DNA of 64,000 nucleotides from the NCBI GenBank assembly GCA_949710005.1, contig OX453276.1, forward strand, positions 2,086,201 through 2,150,200, read 5' to 3'. Below the pieces are notes generated by a model, which was given only the letters and a program-made list of their open reading frames with translations, was not told the origin of the DNA and ran no database searches. Every line of letters begins with the position of its first letter. Positions within the stretch are counted from its first letter, which is position 1. Both the position numbers and the translations under genes were made by a program. This document shows positions 35,905 to 47,890 of this stretch, one piece after another. This stretch comes from Ricordea florida (taxonomy: Eukaryota > Cnidaria > Anthozoa > Corallimorpharia > Ricordeidae).

Positions 35905-38900
35905 TTAGCAAGAAGCAGTGATGACTTGCACCCTTTCCTCCGCATCTGCTCTGAAGTCACACCTCTTGTAAACATCCCCCTCACCAGTCAAGCAAGAGTG
36001 TGACATGTCAGCAATCACTTCTTCAGTTAACACACTGCCCCAGATATTTACACCTGTCATTTCTCCTACAAAGCTCTGTGTGGCATCAAACCTTCCTCCA
36101 AAACTGTCTTGTTCTTGCCCAAGTATCAAAATTCCATTGCCATTGATCCGTTGACCTTCCAAGAAGTCAAAATGTTATTTAATGAATTTTGTACTTGAGT
36201 AATATAAGCAAAGCAATGAAGTGTTTCTGTTAAGGATAATTATATCCCCTTTTAATTCACCTTCAGTTATGGTATCTCACCTCATCTCATCTGATCTCTC
36301 TTCATCTCACTTGTCCCATCTCCTCCCATCCCATTTCACCTGATATTGTCTTATTTCATCCCATCTATGCTCATCTCATTCCATCTCACCTCATATTTTC
36401 TTATCCCATCTTTACTGATCTCATCTGATCTCATTCCACTGAACTCACACGTAAGGTCTCGTCTCATTCCATTTCCATCTCATCTCATCTCGTCTCATGT
36501 CACTTCATCTCATCTCATGTCATCTTGTCTCACCTCATCTAATCCAATCTCAAGTCACATCGTCTCATATTACGTGAAGTGCACTTATTTTTATAGCTCT
36601 ATTGAAATTACCTGTCACCAAATTACGGTCACTAGCAACAAGCTTTCCATCTTTGAACAATTTTCACATGCCAGAGTCATCCCACATCACACAAATATGG
36701 TGCCACTCTCCATCATTTGCAGACACTGGTGTGTTCCTAATTCAATTATATTCAATTATAAGAAAGTTAGTCCACTCACTCTTACTGATTTATAAATTAT
36801 GTTGAGTTAAATCACCTCTTTATTCAAAAACCCTTTGTACTTAACAATAAGCTTTCAACCTTAGAAGGGATGAAGATTTAACTTCTCACACTAGCAATAC
36901 CTTGTCAAACAACATTATCAATACCTTGTCAAACAACACTAAATACCTTGTTAAACAACACTAAATACCTTGTCAAACAATACTATCAATACCTTGTCAA
37001 ACAACACTATCAATACCTTGTCAAACAACACTAAATACTTTCACCATTGGCACCAGTCTTAGCTTTAAGCTCATAGGTTCAATCAAGTGATTCAAACAAC
37101 ATATATCAAGGTCACGAATCACAGTGTTTCACGTTGAAGCTGTTTGCAAGTGTGTCTAAGGTTAAAGGCAAAGGTGCACATGAGCTTTATGCAGCTGAAG
37201 CTTATACCAGTTTCAGTAACATGGAGCACCTGGAAATTAATGTTACTCCCCCCCCCCCCACCCTGGATGGGATGCTAGTCCAATGCAGGGTTACCCCCAA
37301 GATTATATTGGCGCTACCCATTTATACACCTGGGTGGAGAGAGACAGTGTGGAGTTAAGTTTCCTGTCTAAGGAAATAACACAAGTTACCCCCAGCATTA
37401 TATCTCTGGTACCCATTTATACACCTGGTTGGAGAGAGACAGTGTAGAGTTAAGTTTCTTGTCTAAGGAAACAACACAAGTTACCCCCAGCATTGTATCG
37501 CTGGTACCCATTTATACACCTGGGTGGAGAGAGACAGTGTGGAGTTGAGTTTCTCGTCAGGAAACAACACAGTGCCATCATCAGGGTTTGAACTCCAGAC
37601 ATCCCTACTCAGAAGTCCGACACGCTAACCACTACACTACCGTGTCTTAGGTGGGAGTTAAATCCTTGGGATTTTAAGACCAGTGGTTTTGCCACGTCAC
37701 CACAGTATGACTTGCAAGTGATTAAATGTTATTTTAACTTGATAGCTCATGATTTAAATCTTACACAGCTTTTTCTTTCACTGTTATCATGAAATCTTTG
37801 TAATGTTCAATGGTGAATTCGTTAGCATGCCAGTTGGATGTGGCATAGCTAAATATACATCCAGGTGATGCATCATTTGATTTCATCCAGAAACAGGCTG
37901 TTACGGCGTGGACAGCAGGAAATTTTTTTTGGACTCTTACGAAGCTATCGACAGACCTTGCTTGGAATCGTAAAGCAAACGCCTCTGAAAAAAATAATCA
38001 AACAAAACCTTGAAACATGAACTTCCATGATAACACCTTTTGTGGCAGTGTATCTATTTTTCAACGAATCATACAACTTATGTGACCATTCTGTGGAAAG
38101 CTTCTGAAAGTTATAGCCATGTGGTACTGTTTGGACTTTTTGCATCTCTGAATCAAACCATGCGATGTGGCCATTCTTTACAAAGCTACTGAACAGTATT
38201 GTACTGACTGGTACTGTTTGTTTTACTATAAAGTGTGGACGTGTGGTTCTTAATTTTTCATCGTTGAATGAAACGCCTCGTTTACATCTATGGGAAAATG
38301 GAAAAAAAAGAATGTCGGAAATCAGACTTGGCGATCAGGTTAATATTTTGAAAAAAAAAGTATGTTTAGTACATAAACTACCCACCTCGTTCCCAGGGTG
38401 TCCTCTTCCCAGCAAATAAAGAGACTGGGAGTGAGGTTAAAACCTACCTGTCTGACACTGGTCCCCAGTATATCCCGGGAAACAGAAACAGCTTACTCCA
38501 CTGTCGTGATCAATGCATTGCCCCCCATTCATACACATATCTGGGTCACATTTGTTAACACCTGCAGCTGTTAGAAATAGGAAAAATATTGTTGAGAAGT
38601 CACATTATAAAGACTTGAATGTTTTACGTAATATATCAAACACGAGATACAGTGTTTCATCAGGTATAAAACACGAGATAGTGTTTCATCACATATCAAA
38701 CACGAGATACAGTGTTTCATCACATATCAAACACGAGATACAGTGTTTCATCACATATCAAACACGAGATAAAGTGTTTCATCACATATCAAACACGATA
38801 TACAGTGTTTCATCACATATCAAACAAGAGTTTCAGTGTTAAATCACATATCAAACACCGAGAAGAGAGTTGCAAATACGACGCGCAGCGAAGTATTTTA

Positions 38901-41900
38901 AGCGAAATTCGAGGAGTTTGATTTGTGATGAAACACATGTATCGAGTGTTTGATATGGCTTCGAGAGAGAAGTTATTGAGAAGGTGAAATTAACGATGCA
39001 AATCGAACCGTGTTTCATCAGATATCCAAACACGTCACGGTGCTTAATTTCCATTGAGAAAGTCAGAGCCTAAGTTTTCTACTGCATAGAGTTAAGAGAA
39101 CACAAGGGACAGAGAGGCGCACTCGGGACGTCGGCTGAGATATGAAAACTTCAGTAGTGATAGGAACGGAAGTTTTTTTTTTGTTTTTGAGGCGGTACGA
39201 GGGCCTGAAGTGCAATGACCCCCGTCCATAACGGACTAAGACACCAACCTCAATGGGAGGGAACCCACTGAACGTGGCCAGTTTGCCAACTTCGCCGGGG
39301 AATCGAACCCCGCCTCCCATTTAGAAATTGCACATGAGCAAGTGCCAGCAAAAAATTGCACACGAAGTGCCAACTAATGGTATATGAAATTGAGACGAGG
39401 CTGCAGGGGTGGAAACGAACCCCCCAAACATCGCAAGAAGTTGCACAAAAGTGCCTACTGTGCCTCAGTTCAACCAATGAAGGCGACCAAGTGAACAGAG
39501 AAATTAGCGAGAAGCAGCGGAACAAGAACGGAAAATTCAGACTTAGAAACGGAAAAACAAAGTGTTACCCTGAACTTGGCAAATAACGCCGTTGCCGCCC
39601 TACTGGCGGTGAAAAAGGCGACGCTTCCTCGTAGATTTAAAACGTTTAAAATACAAGGGCAGATAGAATGTAACCAAAACCTTAATGGTAGCGATGAGGC
39701 CTACAGCACTAGGATGGACAGAGCGAAAACGTTAATCGTTCCGCTGAGACCACATCAGTAGCTTGAATACATGAAGCAGATATTGAAAGACCAAGGGTAC
39801 GCACAACAGTTCGTCCGGATTGAAACCAAAACGAACATGGCGCAAAGCGATAGAAGGTGCTGTTGGACTGGCAACAGTCAGAAGTGACTGAATCCAGTCT
39901 AGGCCGCTTTTAGCTAGCGGGCACGAGAACAAGAGGTGGTCCAAAGACTCCAAGACCCCGCCACAGAAGCAGCCCGCAGGGACGTTCAGGCCGAAGGATG
40001 TTAGGCGCTCGGCAGTGTAAGGAACGCCGTGGGCCACTTTCAAAAAGAGAGCGCCAAGTGGTGGGCCAGTAAAGGTCGCCAAAAATCGGGCGATATTTAG
40101 ATATACAATGAGGGACCGTGGAGATCCGCGACAACAGGAACTGAAATACCCGTTTGCAGGTGGCGGAGGAGACCAGAAAAGCATCCGGGGAGCCGTAACC
40201 TAGGACGAGGCCCCCATGACTGTAGGAATAAAAACCTCCCGCTAGTTGCCATGCCTTAACCAAGGAGGCGTAAAACGGCGGAAGTTTAGCCGAATCAAAA
40301 TCTAAAGGTCGAGAAAAGACCGCGAGAGGATCTACTCCAAAATGTAGATGACACCAAAAAGAGAGCGTGGACGCCCATGCGCTTTCTGAGCTGACAAAAG
40401 TATGTTTTCCGACAGGTCCGCGTGACTCCACCATAACCCAGTCCTTCTCGCCATTTTCATTTAAAGCCCTCGTGGTCCTGAATATGTATGTTTTGTCTAA
40501 TTATGGGTTATTCAGGCTGAATTTACTAACAAGAGTCCGCCATAAGCATCCATGAGCCTCACAATGAGGCATGCGGATCTCTTGGAAACCAGACTCCCGA
40601 GTCCAAAAATAAATGTTTTGAAATCTTCATATCAAAGGACTGGGCCGGGAGTGTTCCTCTCTGTCAGTTTTATTCTCTCTGATAGTGTTTATCAGGGATA
40701 CGAAAACTTGCGCTCGTTCGTACATCTTCACGCTCCCATGCATTTATTGGCTAGAAAAAAAAACTGCATGGGAACGAAAAATAAATATTATTTTTAAAGC
40801 GAACTTCTGAATTTTGATCCCAGATCAAGATTTTTAAGGTTAACTGCCATTTTAACTGTAAAATTGGTTACCTGCATCTCTGTTAATTTTACATAATGCT
40901 CCTTTAAAGCCCGCAGTACATTGGCAGCGGAACCCTTTATGTGTGTATCCTGATTGACAGGCGGCGTTGTTTGAGCACGGATTGGGCTCACAAGGATTCT
41001 AATTAAAGGAATAGGGAACGAATAGCGAAATGATCAGTGGACGACTGAATCCGACTTATTTAACAACAGAATCCGACTTTTATAATACGAAAGGTAAAAA
41101 CACGCCATGTATTCATGCAAACAGCACAAAGAATGGTCTCAAATTGAACTTGGTTTCGCACGCCATAGTCTAAAGCCTGCTGTAATATCGACTGACCTTC
41201 GTTCCTCGGTATATGAATAATCTTTTTGGTACCAGATGTTTTTCATCTGAAGAACTGTTCAATTCACAGATGTTTTCATCCTGAGGAGTGCGGAGGCTTC
41301 GTTTAAAGTTTGGTCCAAAGTTATAAGACACACAACCGCTGGCCATGAAGCACTGGTGTTCACAGAGCTCTCCGCTTGTCACGCTCAAGGTTCTGATCAC
41401 GTGACCTACAAGAGCCTTGTCATCATGGAAACGAACAAACTCTAAAGTTCGACAATGATCTGTATTCAGACATAAGAAAAAGCTTAGTGCGTCTGAAAAG
41501 ACGTTTGCCAAAGGTAATCAAATGGTAAAATCTCCTAACGATAGGAGGAAATTGCCAGCACTCAGACAGTGTCAGATACCAAATTGATTAAACACCACAT
41601 TCTCCGTTCAAACTTAAAACGAAGTGCATAGTATTTACTAAGGAGAATTACTACTCAGATCTTTGTAATGAGATAGTCATAGGAGTACATTGTCAGTGCT
41701 CAGCGGAGTCAGACACTAAACTGATCAAACTCCAAATTCTCCATCCTAATGCATAGGAGAGTGAATGCTACTAACTGAGGAGGACTACTCCTCAAGTCTC
41801 AAAATACGTTTTGTAACCACAAGAAAGGCTATGTTATATTTTTGTCATTTTTTATTCATGTCTTATATTATTTATGTTATATTTCATAAGGCTCGTTGCA

Positions 41901-42331
41901 TTTGTTTCATCCACATCAGGAGACTCAATGTTCTACCAAATTTATAGATTTTGAAAACTTTTAAAGTGGAACAATGAAAAAAAAATCTGTGAATATACAT
42001 GTATGTATGTATGTACAGAATACTTATAGAAAATACAAGATGAAAAATTAAAAAAATATATATATTCAGAACATTACCAAGAAAATGATTAAAGAGCCCC
42101 CTTGACTGCTTCAGATTTCCAAAGAAAGTTTTTGAAACCGATTTTGAGACGCCTCGTTATAGGGTATTTAGATGTTAACTGAAGTGAAGTTAGTCGTGTC
42201 TTTGGTAAAACACTGCTCTTACTTTATTGTTACATTGTTATTAAGAATCTCCTACCTTCAAAAGTCGCGCAAAGTTGCAACCAAAAAGTCGCCACGACAG
42301 CGATACAGACATACAAAAGACTGGATTTCAT
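35905..42331 (-). CDS. secreted PAN-EGF-EGF-pentraxin protein with in-frame stop (paralogue B)
   Basis: Seven exons, read right to left: 42256-42331, 41197-41459, 40872-40998, 38448-38561, 37765-37984, 36612-36736, 35905-36155; phases join throughout. They code for a signal peptide (YVCIAVVATFWLQLCA), a PAN/apple domain (GHVIRTL ... CVSYNFGPN ... CELN), one EGF-like domain (exon 3), a second EGF-like domain (exon 4) and a pentraxin/LamG-like domain (exons 5-7; CFWMKS, WHHICVMW, GEMTGVNIW). Such proteins are secreted lectin-like or adhesion molecules (family knowledge). In exon 6 a TGA at 36664-36666 stands where the paralogue has a Trp, removing about the last 125 residues of the pentraxin domain. 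It may be a pseudogene, a null allele or a sequencing error. It has one more EGF exon than paralogue A. Confidence 0.8.
36265..36560. repeat. CTCAT-type minisatellite
   Basis: Degenerate TCTCATCTCATC pentanucleotide repeats for about 300 bp, in an intron of paralogue B. The open frame across it is an artefact of the repeat. Confidence 0.85.
36890..37040. repeat. tandem repeat of AATACCTTGTCAAACAACACT units
   Basis: About six units of 22-27 bp. The units are directly adjacent, without unique spacers. Confidence 0.8.
37240..37655. repeat. tandem repeat ending in a tRNA-like SINE head
   Basis: Three units of about 100 bp with ACCCATTTATACACCTGG and GGAGAGAGACAGTGTGGAG. At 37570-37650, on the minus strand, TAGTGTAGTGGTTAGCGTG and GGAGTTCAAACCC resemble A and B boxes, so this is a SINE with a duplicated body. 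Confidence 0.6.
38050..38260. repeat. dispersed TACTGTTTG repeat
   Basis: Contains GTGTGGTTCT, ATCAAACCATGC, CATTCTTTACAAAGC and TACTGAACAGTA. The same unit of about 110 bp recurs at 44725-44965, 54420-54690 and 57120-57370. Confidence 0.6.
38630..38870. repeat. tandem repeat with CATATCAAACACGAGATA units
   Basis: About seven units of about 31 bp that include AGTGTTTCATCA. Units are adjacent and variable. Confidence 0.8.
39585..40434 (-). mobile_element. LINE (non-LTR retrotransposon) 3' coding fragment
   Basis: Two overlapping minus-strand frames (40434-39910 and 40184-39732) read through a frameshift into the C-terminal part of a reverse transcriptase protein. This includes the zinc-binding segment CFCGGVLESLDHLLFSCPLA and the preceding VAHGVPYTAERLTSFG block typical of non-LTR elements. 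The catalytic RT domain is missing. A 5'-truncated, dead copy in an intron of paralogue B. Confidence 0.7.
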
Positions 42332-43869
42332 TAGAGAGAGCTGGTTAAACAAGTCTCTAGAACACTATCACCAGAAAGGTTGTCAAAGGACGGTTGATTA
42401 GCCAAGTTCACTCTTTCTGTCTGAGGAGTTTTCCTTCTCCTTCGTTAGGATAGTAACTCTTTTCTGTGGTTCTGTTTCTTGTCATTTGCTATTCTAAATC
42501 CCTAATGTGTGGACGCCATCCAATCAGTGGTGTTTCCTGGCCATGTTAATCCTCTTTATAAATAATGAAAGCCTTGAGAAAGTTTGGTGAACATGGTAAC
42601 GTTTTTAACAGCGGGTGGCGGAATTGTACGAAAAAAGACAACGACATTCAACAGCTGTAGTTGCTGAAAAAAATATGAAACAGAGCAAGAAGATAACATG
42701 AAATAACAGTTCAGTTTTTATGGTTTTATGCGCAAATATATTCGAAAACGCATTTCGTTGTTGTTCTTGCGCAATTACTTCAGAAGTTATTTTTACTAGC
42801 TAAATTGTGCTTTTGGTGCTATAATGACATGTACAAGTGTATGGCAATTTGAAGTATCTAATAGTTGATCAGATATGCGCTAATCCTCAGCTCACGTTTT
42901 TATTGTTCAATACTCAAGTGAAATAAGCCCTTGATGAGCTATGACATAAAGTGTTTGCATTCAGTTATTGTACATTTTGGGAAAAGTATCACTTTCGAGA
43001 AAAACATGTATTTGTGTTTTTTTATCAGTACTGATTTTTCCTTAGACAAAACCTAATTTTTTTTAAGTAAATGACAAGAAGTAAAATAACCAAAGAATAT
43101 TCAAAAGCATAAGTCATACATATTTATTTTTCAAGAAAATTAAGAAGGTAGAGGTCGAGATTCCAAATGCTTCTATGCATAATGGCTGAATGTCCAACAT
43201 ACTCCACTAGATTCCACTGGAGATTCAGGCAGTCTAGCCATGAAATGCCTTGTCATGGGAGCCCTGACCAGAGACAAGCACGATACACAAGTAATATACT
43301 CGTTCTTTAAGCCAAGACCAGGGACGAGCAGGCTGCATATGAAATTTATGTCTCATACGAATAGAGAAATTCTGACTCCATTGGAGGCTAGTCGTGTGCA
43401 TTGGACAACCCTCAACAGTTTTCTCCCTTTGTTACATCCATTTTGAAATCACAGGTGATCCTGCAATTTGATTGGCCCATAGAAGTGTGATTTATTCACG
43501 AATTGTATCATTTTTTTTCTCTAAATCGCATCATTTTTTAAAGTCACTCATTCAAAAACCAAGCTTCTGAAATAGTTAAATAGGTAGTATTGACAAGAAA
43601 CCGCGTGATTTCAAAATGAGTGTAATAAAGTGGTAATTGAACTTTGTGTCGTGCAATTTTGGTCTAAATCATACTTGTGACTTTGAAATCACGCGTATGA
43701 TTTTAGACCAAATTGCACTCCACTCAGTTCAATTACCAATATTAACTTGAGTTTCGACACCGGTTTGAATCCGATTTAAACAAAAATTCAAGTTTTGTCT
43801 AAGATTACAAGGGTAAGTGCTATTGTATTCTCTGTTACACTCTGAAAAATAATGCATTTTTTATTTTAG
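42332..43869. other. intergenic region between the two PAN-pentraxin paralogues
   Basis: No exon found. Includes a hairpin repeat at about 43617-43742 (GGTAATTGAACT ... AGTTCAATTACC) and generic AT-rich DNA. It must contain the promoter of paralogue B. Confidence 0.5.
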
Positions 43870-46762
43870 TTAGCAGTCGGCCGTGGCGAATTTCACCCCT
43901 CCCCTGACGAAAGGTCTGAAGTCAGACCACTTGTAAACATCTCCTTCTCCAGTCAAACACGACTGCGACATGTCAGCGATCTCTTGTTCGCTTAACACCC
44001 TGCTCCAGATATTGACACCTGTCAATTCCCCCTTGAAGCTCTTGTAATCACTGAACCCCCCTCCATAGGAGCCTTGATTTTGCCCCAGTACCAGGATCCC
44101 TCCGCCATTTATAACACTACCTGGAAAATGGAAAAATAAGTACGAAAGCCTTTGAGATCAATCCAGGAAAGAAGATAGTATTGATTTCAAATCAAGGCTT
44201 CAAAACTCGCTGTACTTTATTCGGACTGAGTAGTTCTACCTGTTAATAATTTTATTCGAGAAGCTATATCAAAAACTCGATACAAGTATACTGTATTTCT
44301 GCTCTCGGTATTCGATATGTGATGAAACATTGCATGTCGTGTTTTGTATTGCTTGAAAATAACACTTGGAAAGTGTGAACCTCTTTCTTTTTATCCCTAA
44401 TATTTTAAGCAACCTATCGAGAAACATCTTGCATAATTGCGACAAAAAAGGAAGAAAAATTTGACTGAAAATGCCCGTTCGGTTATCCTAGAATTTTCAC
44501 CTTGCGCGTAGCCTTTGTCATCGAATTTGACTTTACCATCTTTAAACAGCTCCCACGATCCATCAAAACCGCTCCATGTGGTACAAATCTGATGCCACTT
44601 GCCATCATCAGCAAATATGTATGAATTCCTGTCAAACAAACGAGAAATGAAAAACACATCCCTGTTCCCGGGGCCCGCGTTTCTTTTTAGCAGCGTGTAC
44701 AGATCGTAAGAGCTGCAAACCTTATCAATTTGGTTTACTATACAGTGTGGTTCTAACTTTTTTATTTATGGATCAAACCATGCAGTGAATATTCTATGGA
44801 AAGCTACTGAACAGTATTTTACTGTGGTACTGTTTGTTTTACTATACAGTGTGGTTCTAACTTTTTCCCGGTGGATCAAATCATGCAGTGTAACTATTCT
44901 ATGTAAAGCTACTGAACAGTACTGTACTGTGGTAATGTTTGTTGTGTTATATAATGTGGTTCTAGGTATTAAACGTTCACCTGTAGTAGCGGTCAATTAT
45001 AAATCTAAATCCTTGGTCATCATCATGTCTTATGGTAAATTCTTCATCGTTATATGCGGTAGCGTAGCTTAACACGGTACTCGTCCCTGTGTCACTCGTC
45101 CTGATCCAAAAACAGACCGTAAATTCGTAGAGGGTTTCCATGCCCGACACCATGACATAATCCTTAGGTGTTTTCTCGGAAAACTGCATAACGTAAGTAA
45201 CTGTCAAAACCCAAGTTAGAAAAAGGCTTGTCATTCACTTGTGCCATGTATACCTTAAGCAAATGTCACTTAATTTTCCTACCCGTGTCACACAGTTCCC
45301 CCCGAAAGCCAGCTGGACAAAGGCAGCGAAATTGCTTGCTTGTAAACCCATATTGACATGTGCCGTTGTTTTGACAGGGAAGGAAATGACACGCATTCTG
45401 TGGAGGGAATAAGACGGTGAATAAAATCGTTGAAAAAAGATCGTTAGGTTTAGAAATGCGACCGAGAACTGAGACGCCGTTTCGACACCACGCTACCTCA
45501 GGTAACGGTTGCCATTGAATAGTACTTTATATCTTAATGATATAGTAATCTAAGGCTATTTAGTACAAATCTACAAGGACACTAATGCAAATGCCGCAAT
45601 CTGATTGGCTGAGCTACTGCACGCTGTCACCCATAAGAGTACAGCACCTGGTTGAAGATCGTTTTCAAAATGGCGAAGTTTCGCAGGAAGATTTAGCATT
45701 TTGGTATTTTTTCACCGACACATGATTTGTTTATTATAATTTTTAATAAAACAATTAGATTATTCGCTCTCGATCTCAATCTGTTATAATAGTTGAGTAG
45801 AGTTTGAAACGATCCTATGTACCAAAGGGAACAAATCCAAAGTTACGGTCGTAAATACTGCCCATACTCGCTATCACCATGAATTTGAAAGGCCGAATAC
45901 ATTGGTGTGAACATGCGCATTTCCGAGATAAATGTATGTCAGGCCTTGCCTGGGTCCCTCAAGGACTCTTCCCAGGCCTTCACGGTCAGTTCATTTCGAT
46001 GACGTATTTGAGACGCATTGATCGCAGCAAAAATGTAGAAGCCTGAGAACTAGGCGAAATAAGGCCTGGTGACCATGGCCTGGTAACGAACTAACCTCAG
46101 TCCCTTGATAGATAAAGAATTTTCTCGGCTGAAGATCTTTGTGATCCGTGGAGTTGTTTAGCTCGCATATATTTTTGTCTCCAGTCTCGCTTGGTCCAAA
46201 GTTGTACGAGACACAGGCGTTGTTACCAAGGCAGTGAAACTCACAACTTTCTTTTCTTTTGGCATACAGAGTCTCAATCACGTGACCCACCAGCACTTTC
46301 CCTTCCTTGCGATCAACAAATTTAATGGTTCGACAGCCATCTTGAAGAGAAAAAATAGCAGCAACAGCTAAATGATGCACATGAAAAGCCGGAAACGAGT
46401 ATAATTGAAGATGAGTTGGTAATCGATTAAGCCGACGTAATGTGAACTTTGAAAGTCTTTCTATAAAATGAAATAATAATGAGTTTAGTTTAAATTCTGC
46501 TTATACGAATTTTGAAACATTTGCCAGAGAACAATAGCTTTACTGACGGTAACTTGTTCTAAAAACGCACTTATCTAAATTTGACCGCATAAAAGTCACT
46601 ACTTTCTAGAAAAGATAAAGTGTATGTTATCTCTATCACTGTTTAATATTTCTATTTAAAGATCCCGATTGAAATAATCGATCTTGGTTTACCTGATGTA
46701 CTGTTGCAGTCCATTGTGCGAACCAACGAAAGACAAACTATGCAGAAGGCAAAATTGTTCAT
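43870..46762 (-). CDS. secreted PAN-EGF-pentraxin protein (paralogue A)
   Basis: Six exons, read right to left: 46693-46762, 46096-46340, 45283-45397, 44981-45200, 44501-44628, 43870-44120. They total 342 residues and all phases join. Signal peptide (FAFCIVCLSLVRT), PAN/apple domain (DGCRTIKF ... GHVIETL ... CVSYNFGPS ... ICELNN), one EGF-like domain (CHFLPCQNNGTC ... CLCPAGFRGELC) and a pentraxin domain with the WHQICTTWS signature, ending GELTGVNIWSRVL ... CLTGEGDVY. Exon lengths in the pentraxin part (220, 128, 251) nearly repeat those of paralogue B (220, 125, 251), showing tandem duplication. Pentraxin-type domains bind calcium and carbohydrates or phospholipids (family knowledge); the ligand here is unknown. 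Confidence 0.85.
45565..45770. repeat. dispersed repeat with CAAAATGGCG
   Basis: Related, in inverted orientation, to 58600-58860. Shared blocks are AATGCAAATGC, GGTTGAAGATCGTTTT, AAGATTTAGCATTTTGGTAT and AATTAGATTATTCGCTCTCG. Confidence 0.65.
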
Positions 46763-47890
46763 ATTACAGAATTCAGAATTTCCTTTGAAGATCGATACAA
46801 ACTGAACTTAAAGAAGAAAAGACCACTAACCCCCTTTAACCCTTAAGACTTTTATTGATCTGGTAATGACTGTCAATGTACAAAGGTTATCAATACAATA
46901 TCGCATGAGTGATATCTGCTCTGTTACCAAGGTCATCTGATGCAAAAGAATAGTGCTAAGTCAGGTAGCAGTTTTACGCATAAAAAGCAGAGAAATTTTA
47001 GAATACTTTTCAGGTGATTTTTCAGTGGACTGTAATATTTCCATGTCCGTCGTCTCTCTCTTGATTCATTTTTCATTTCTTTTCTCTCGCTCTTTTTTTT
47101 TTCTCTTTTTTTTTTTTTGAAGAAATTTCCCTGAATTAGATTTCTCTCTCTCTCTCTTGACTTTCTTTTGTCTCCCGATCCCCGTAAAAATTTTCGCAGT
47201 TGGAGCAGGCTCCACGATCCCTGTTGACTTTCCATGCGTCACTTGGTGTGGTTGTGATGACCGTTTGAAAACATACTAAAAACAACTCGTTTTTGCTCAT
47301 TAACCCAAAGTCTATTGTCTTAATATTTATAGCTGATTTTTCGGCTTTAATGAAGAGCTGTATTGAATGTGAATATATTAAAATTTCATATGCTGTATGT
47401 GAACTGTGGAAGAAAGATAGTTCACATTTTTGCGACGATCTTTCACTTATTGAAAAGCTTTCTACCACAGTTAACATATATTGAATTTTCATTTATTCAT
47501 ATGTGTTTTCTTATCGTCTACGGGTATATTGCAAACTCACAAATGACTAGCTCCTAGTTGGCTGGATAGTTCAATTGGTTCCAATCCCGTTCAAGCCTGA
47601 ATATTTTCAGGTATTATGCTCAAATTGCTCACACGTCGACCTTTCACTTATTCTGAAGAGCTCTATTGTTGAAAATGAAACTGAGCTCTAATTGTGCAAG
47701 TACTTTTAAGGTCAATGTTGATTGGTTTCCCTGGACCGGTAGAAGTAACAGCCTTGAAACGACAAATGCATTCGACGGTTCGTCAGTGTTGTTCTAAAAT
47801 TGAAAGAAGTGGGGCCTATAAGAATAACGGCGTTTGAATCTTATTAGAAAAGTAGACGAGTTTCTTTTGTGTGCATAGGCAAAGTTTGAT
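46763..47890. other. intergenic region upstream of paralogue A
   Basis: Holds a pyrimidine-rich tract (47075-47160, runs of T and CTCT) and AT-rich sequence. No convincing exon. It contains the 3' end of the helicase transcript and the promoter of paralogue A. Confidence 0.5.

Noticed and set aside
38630..38870. Possible CRISPR-like array of 31-bp repeats
   Set aside because: Units are adjacent with no unique spacers, in a eukaryotic intron; an ordinary tandem repeat. The same applies to 36890-37040.
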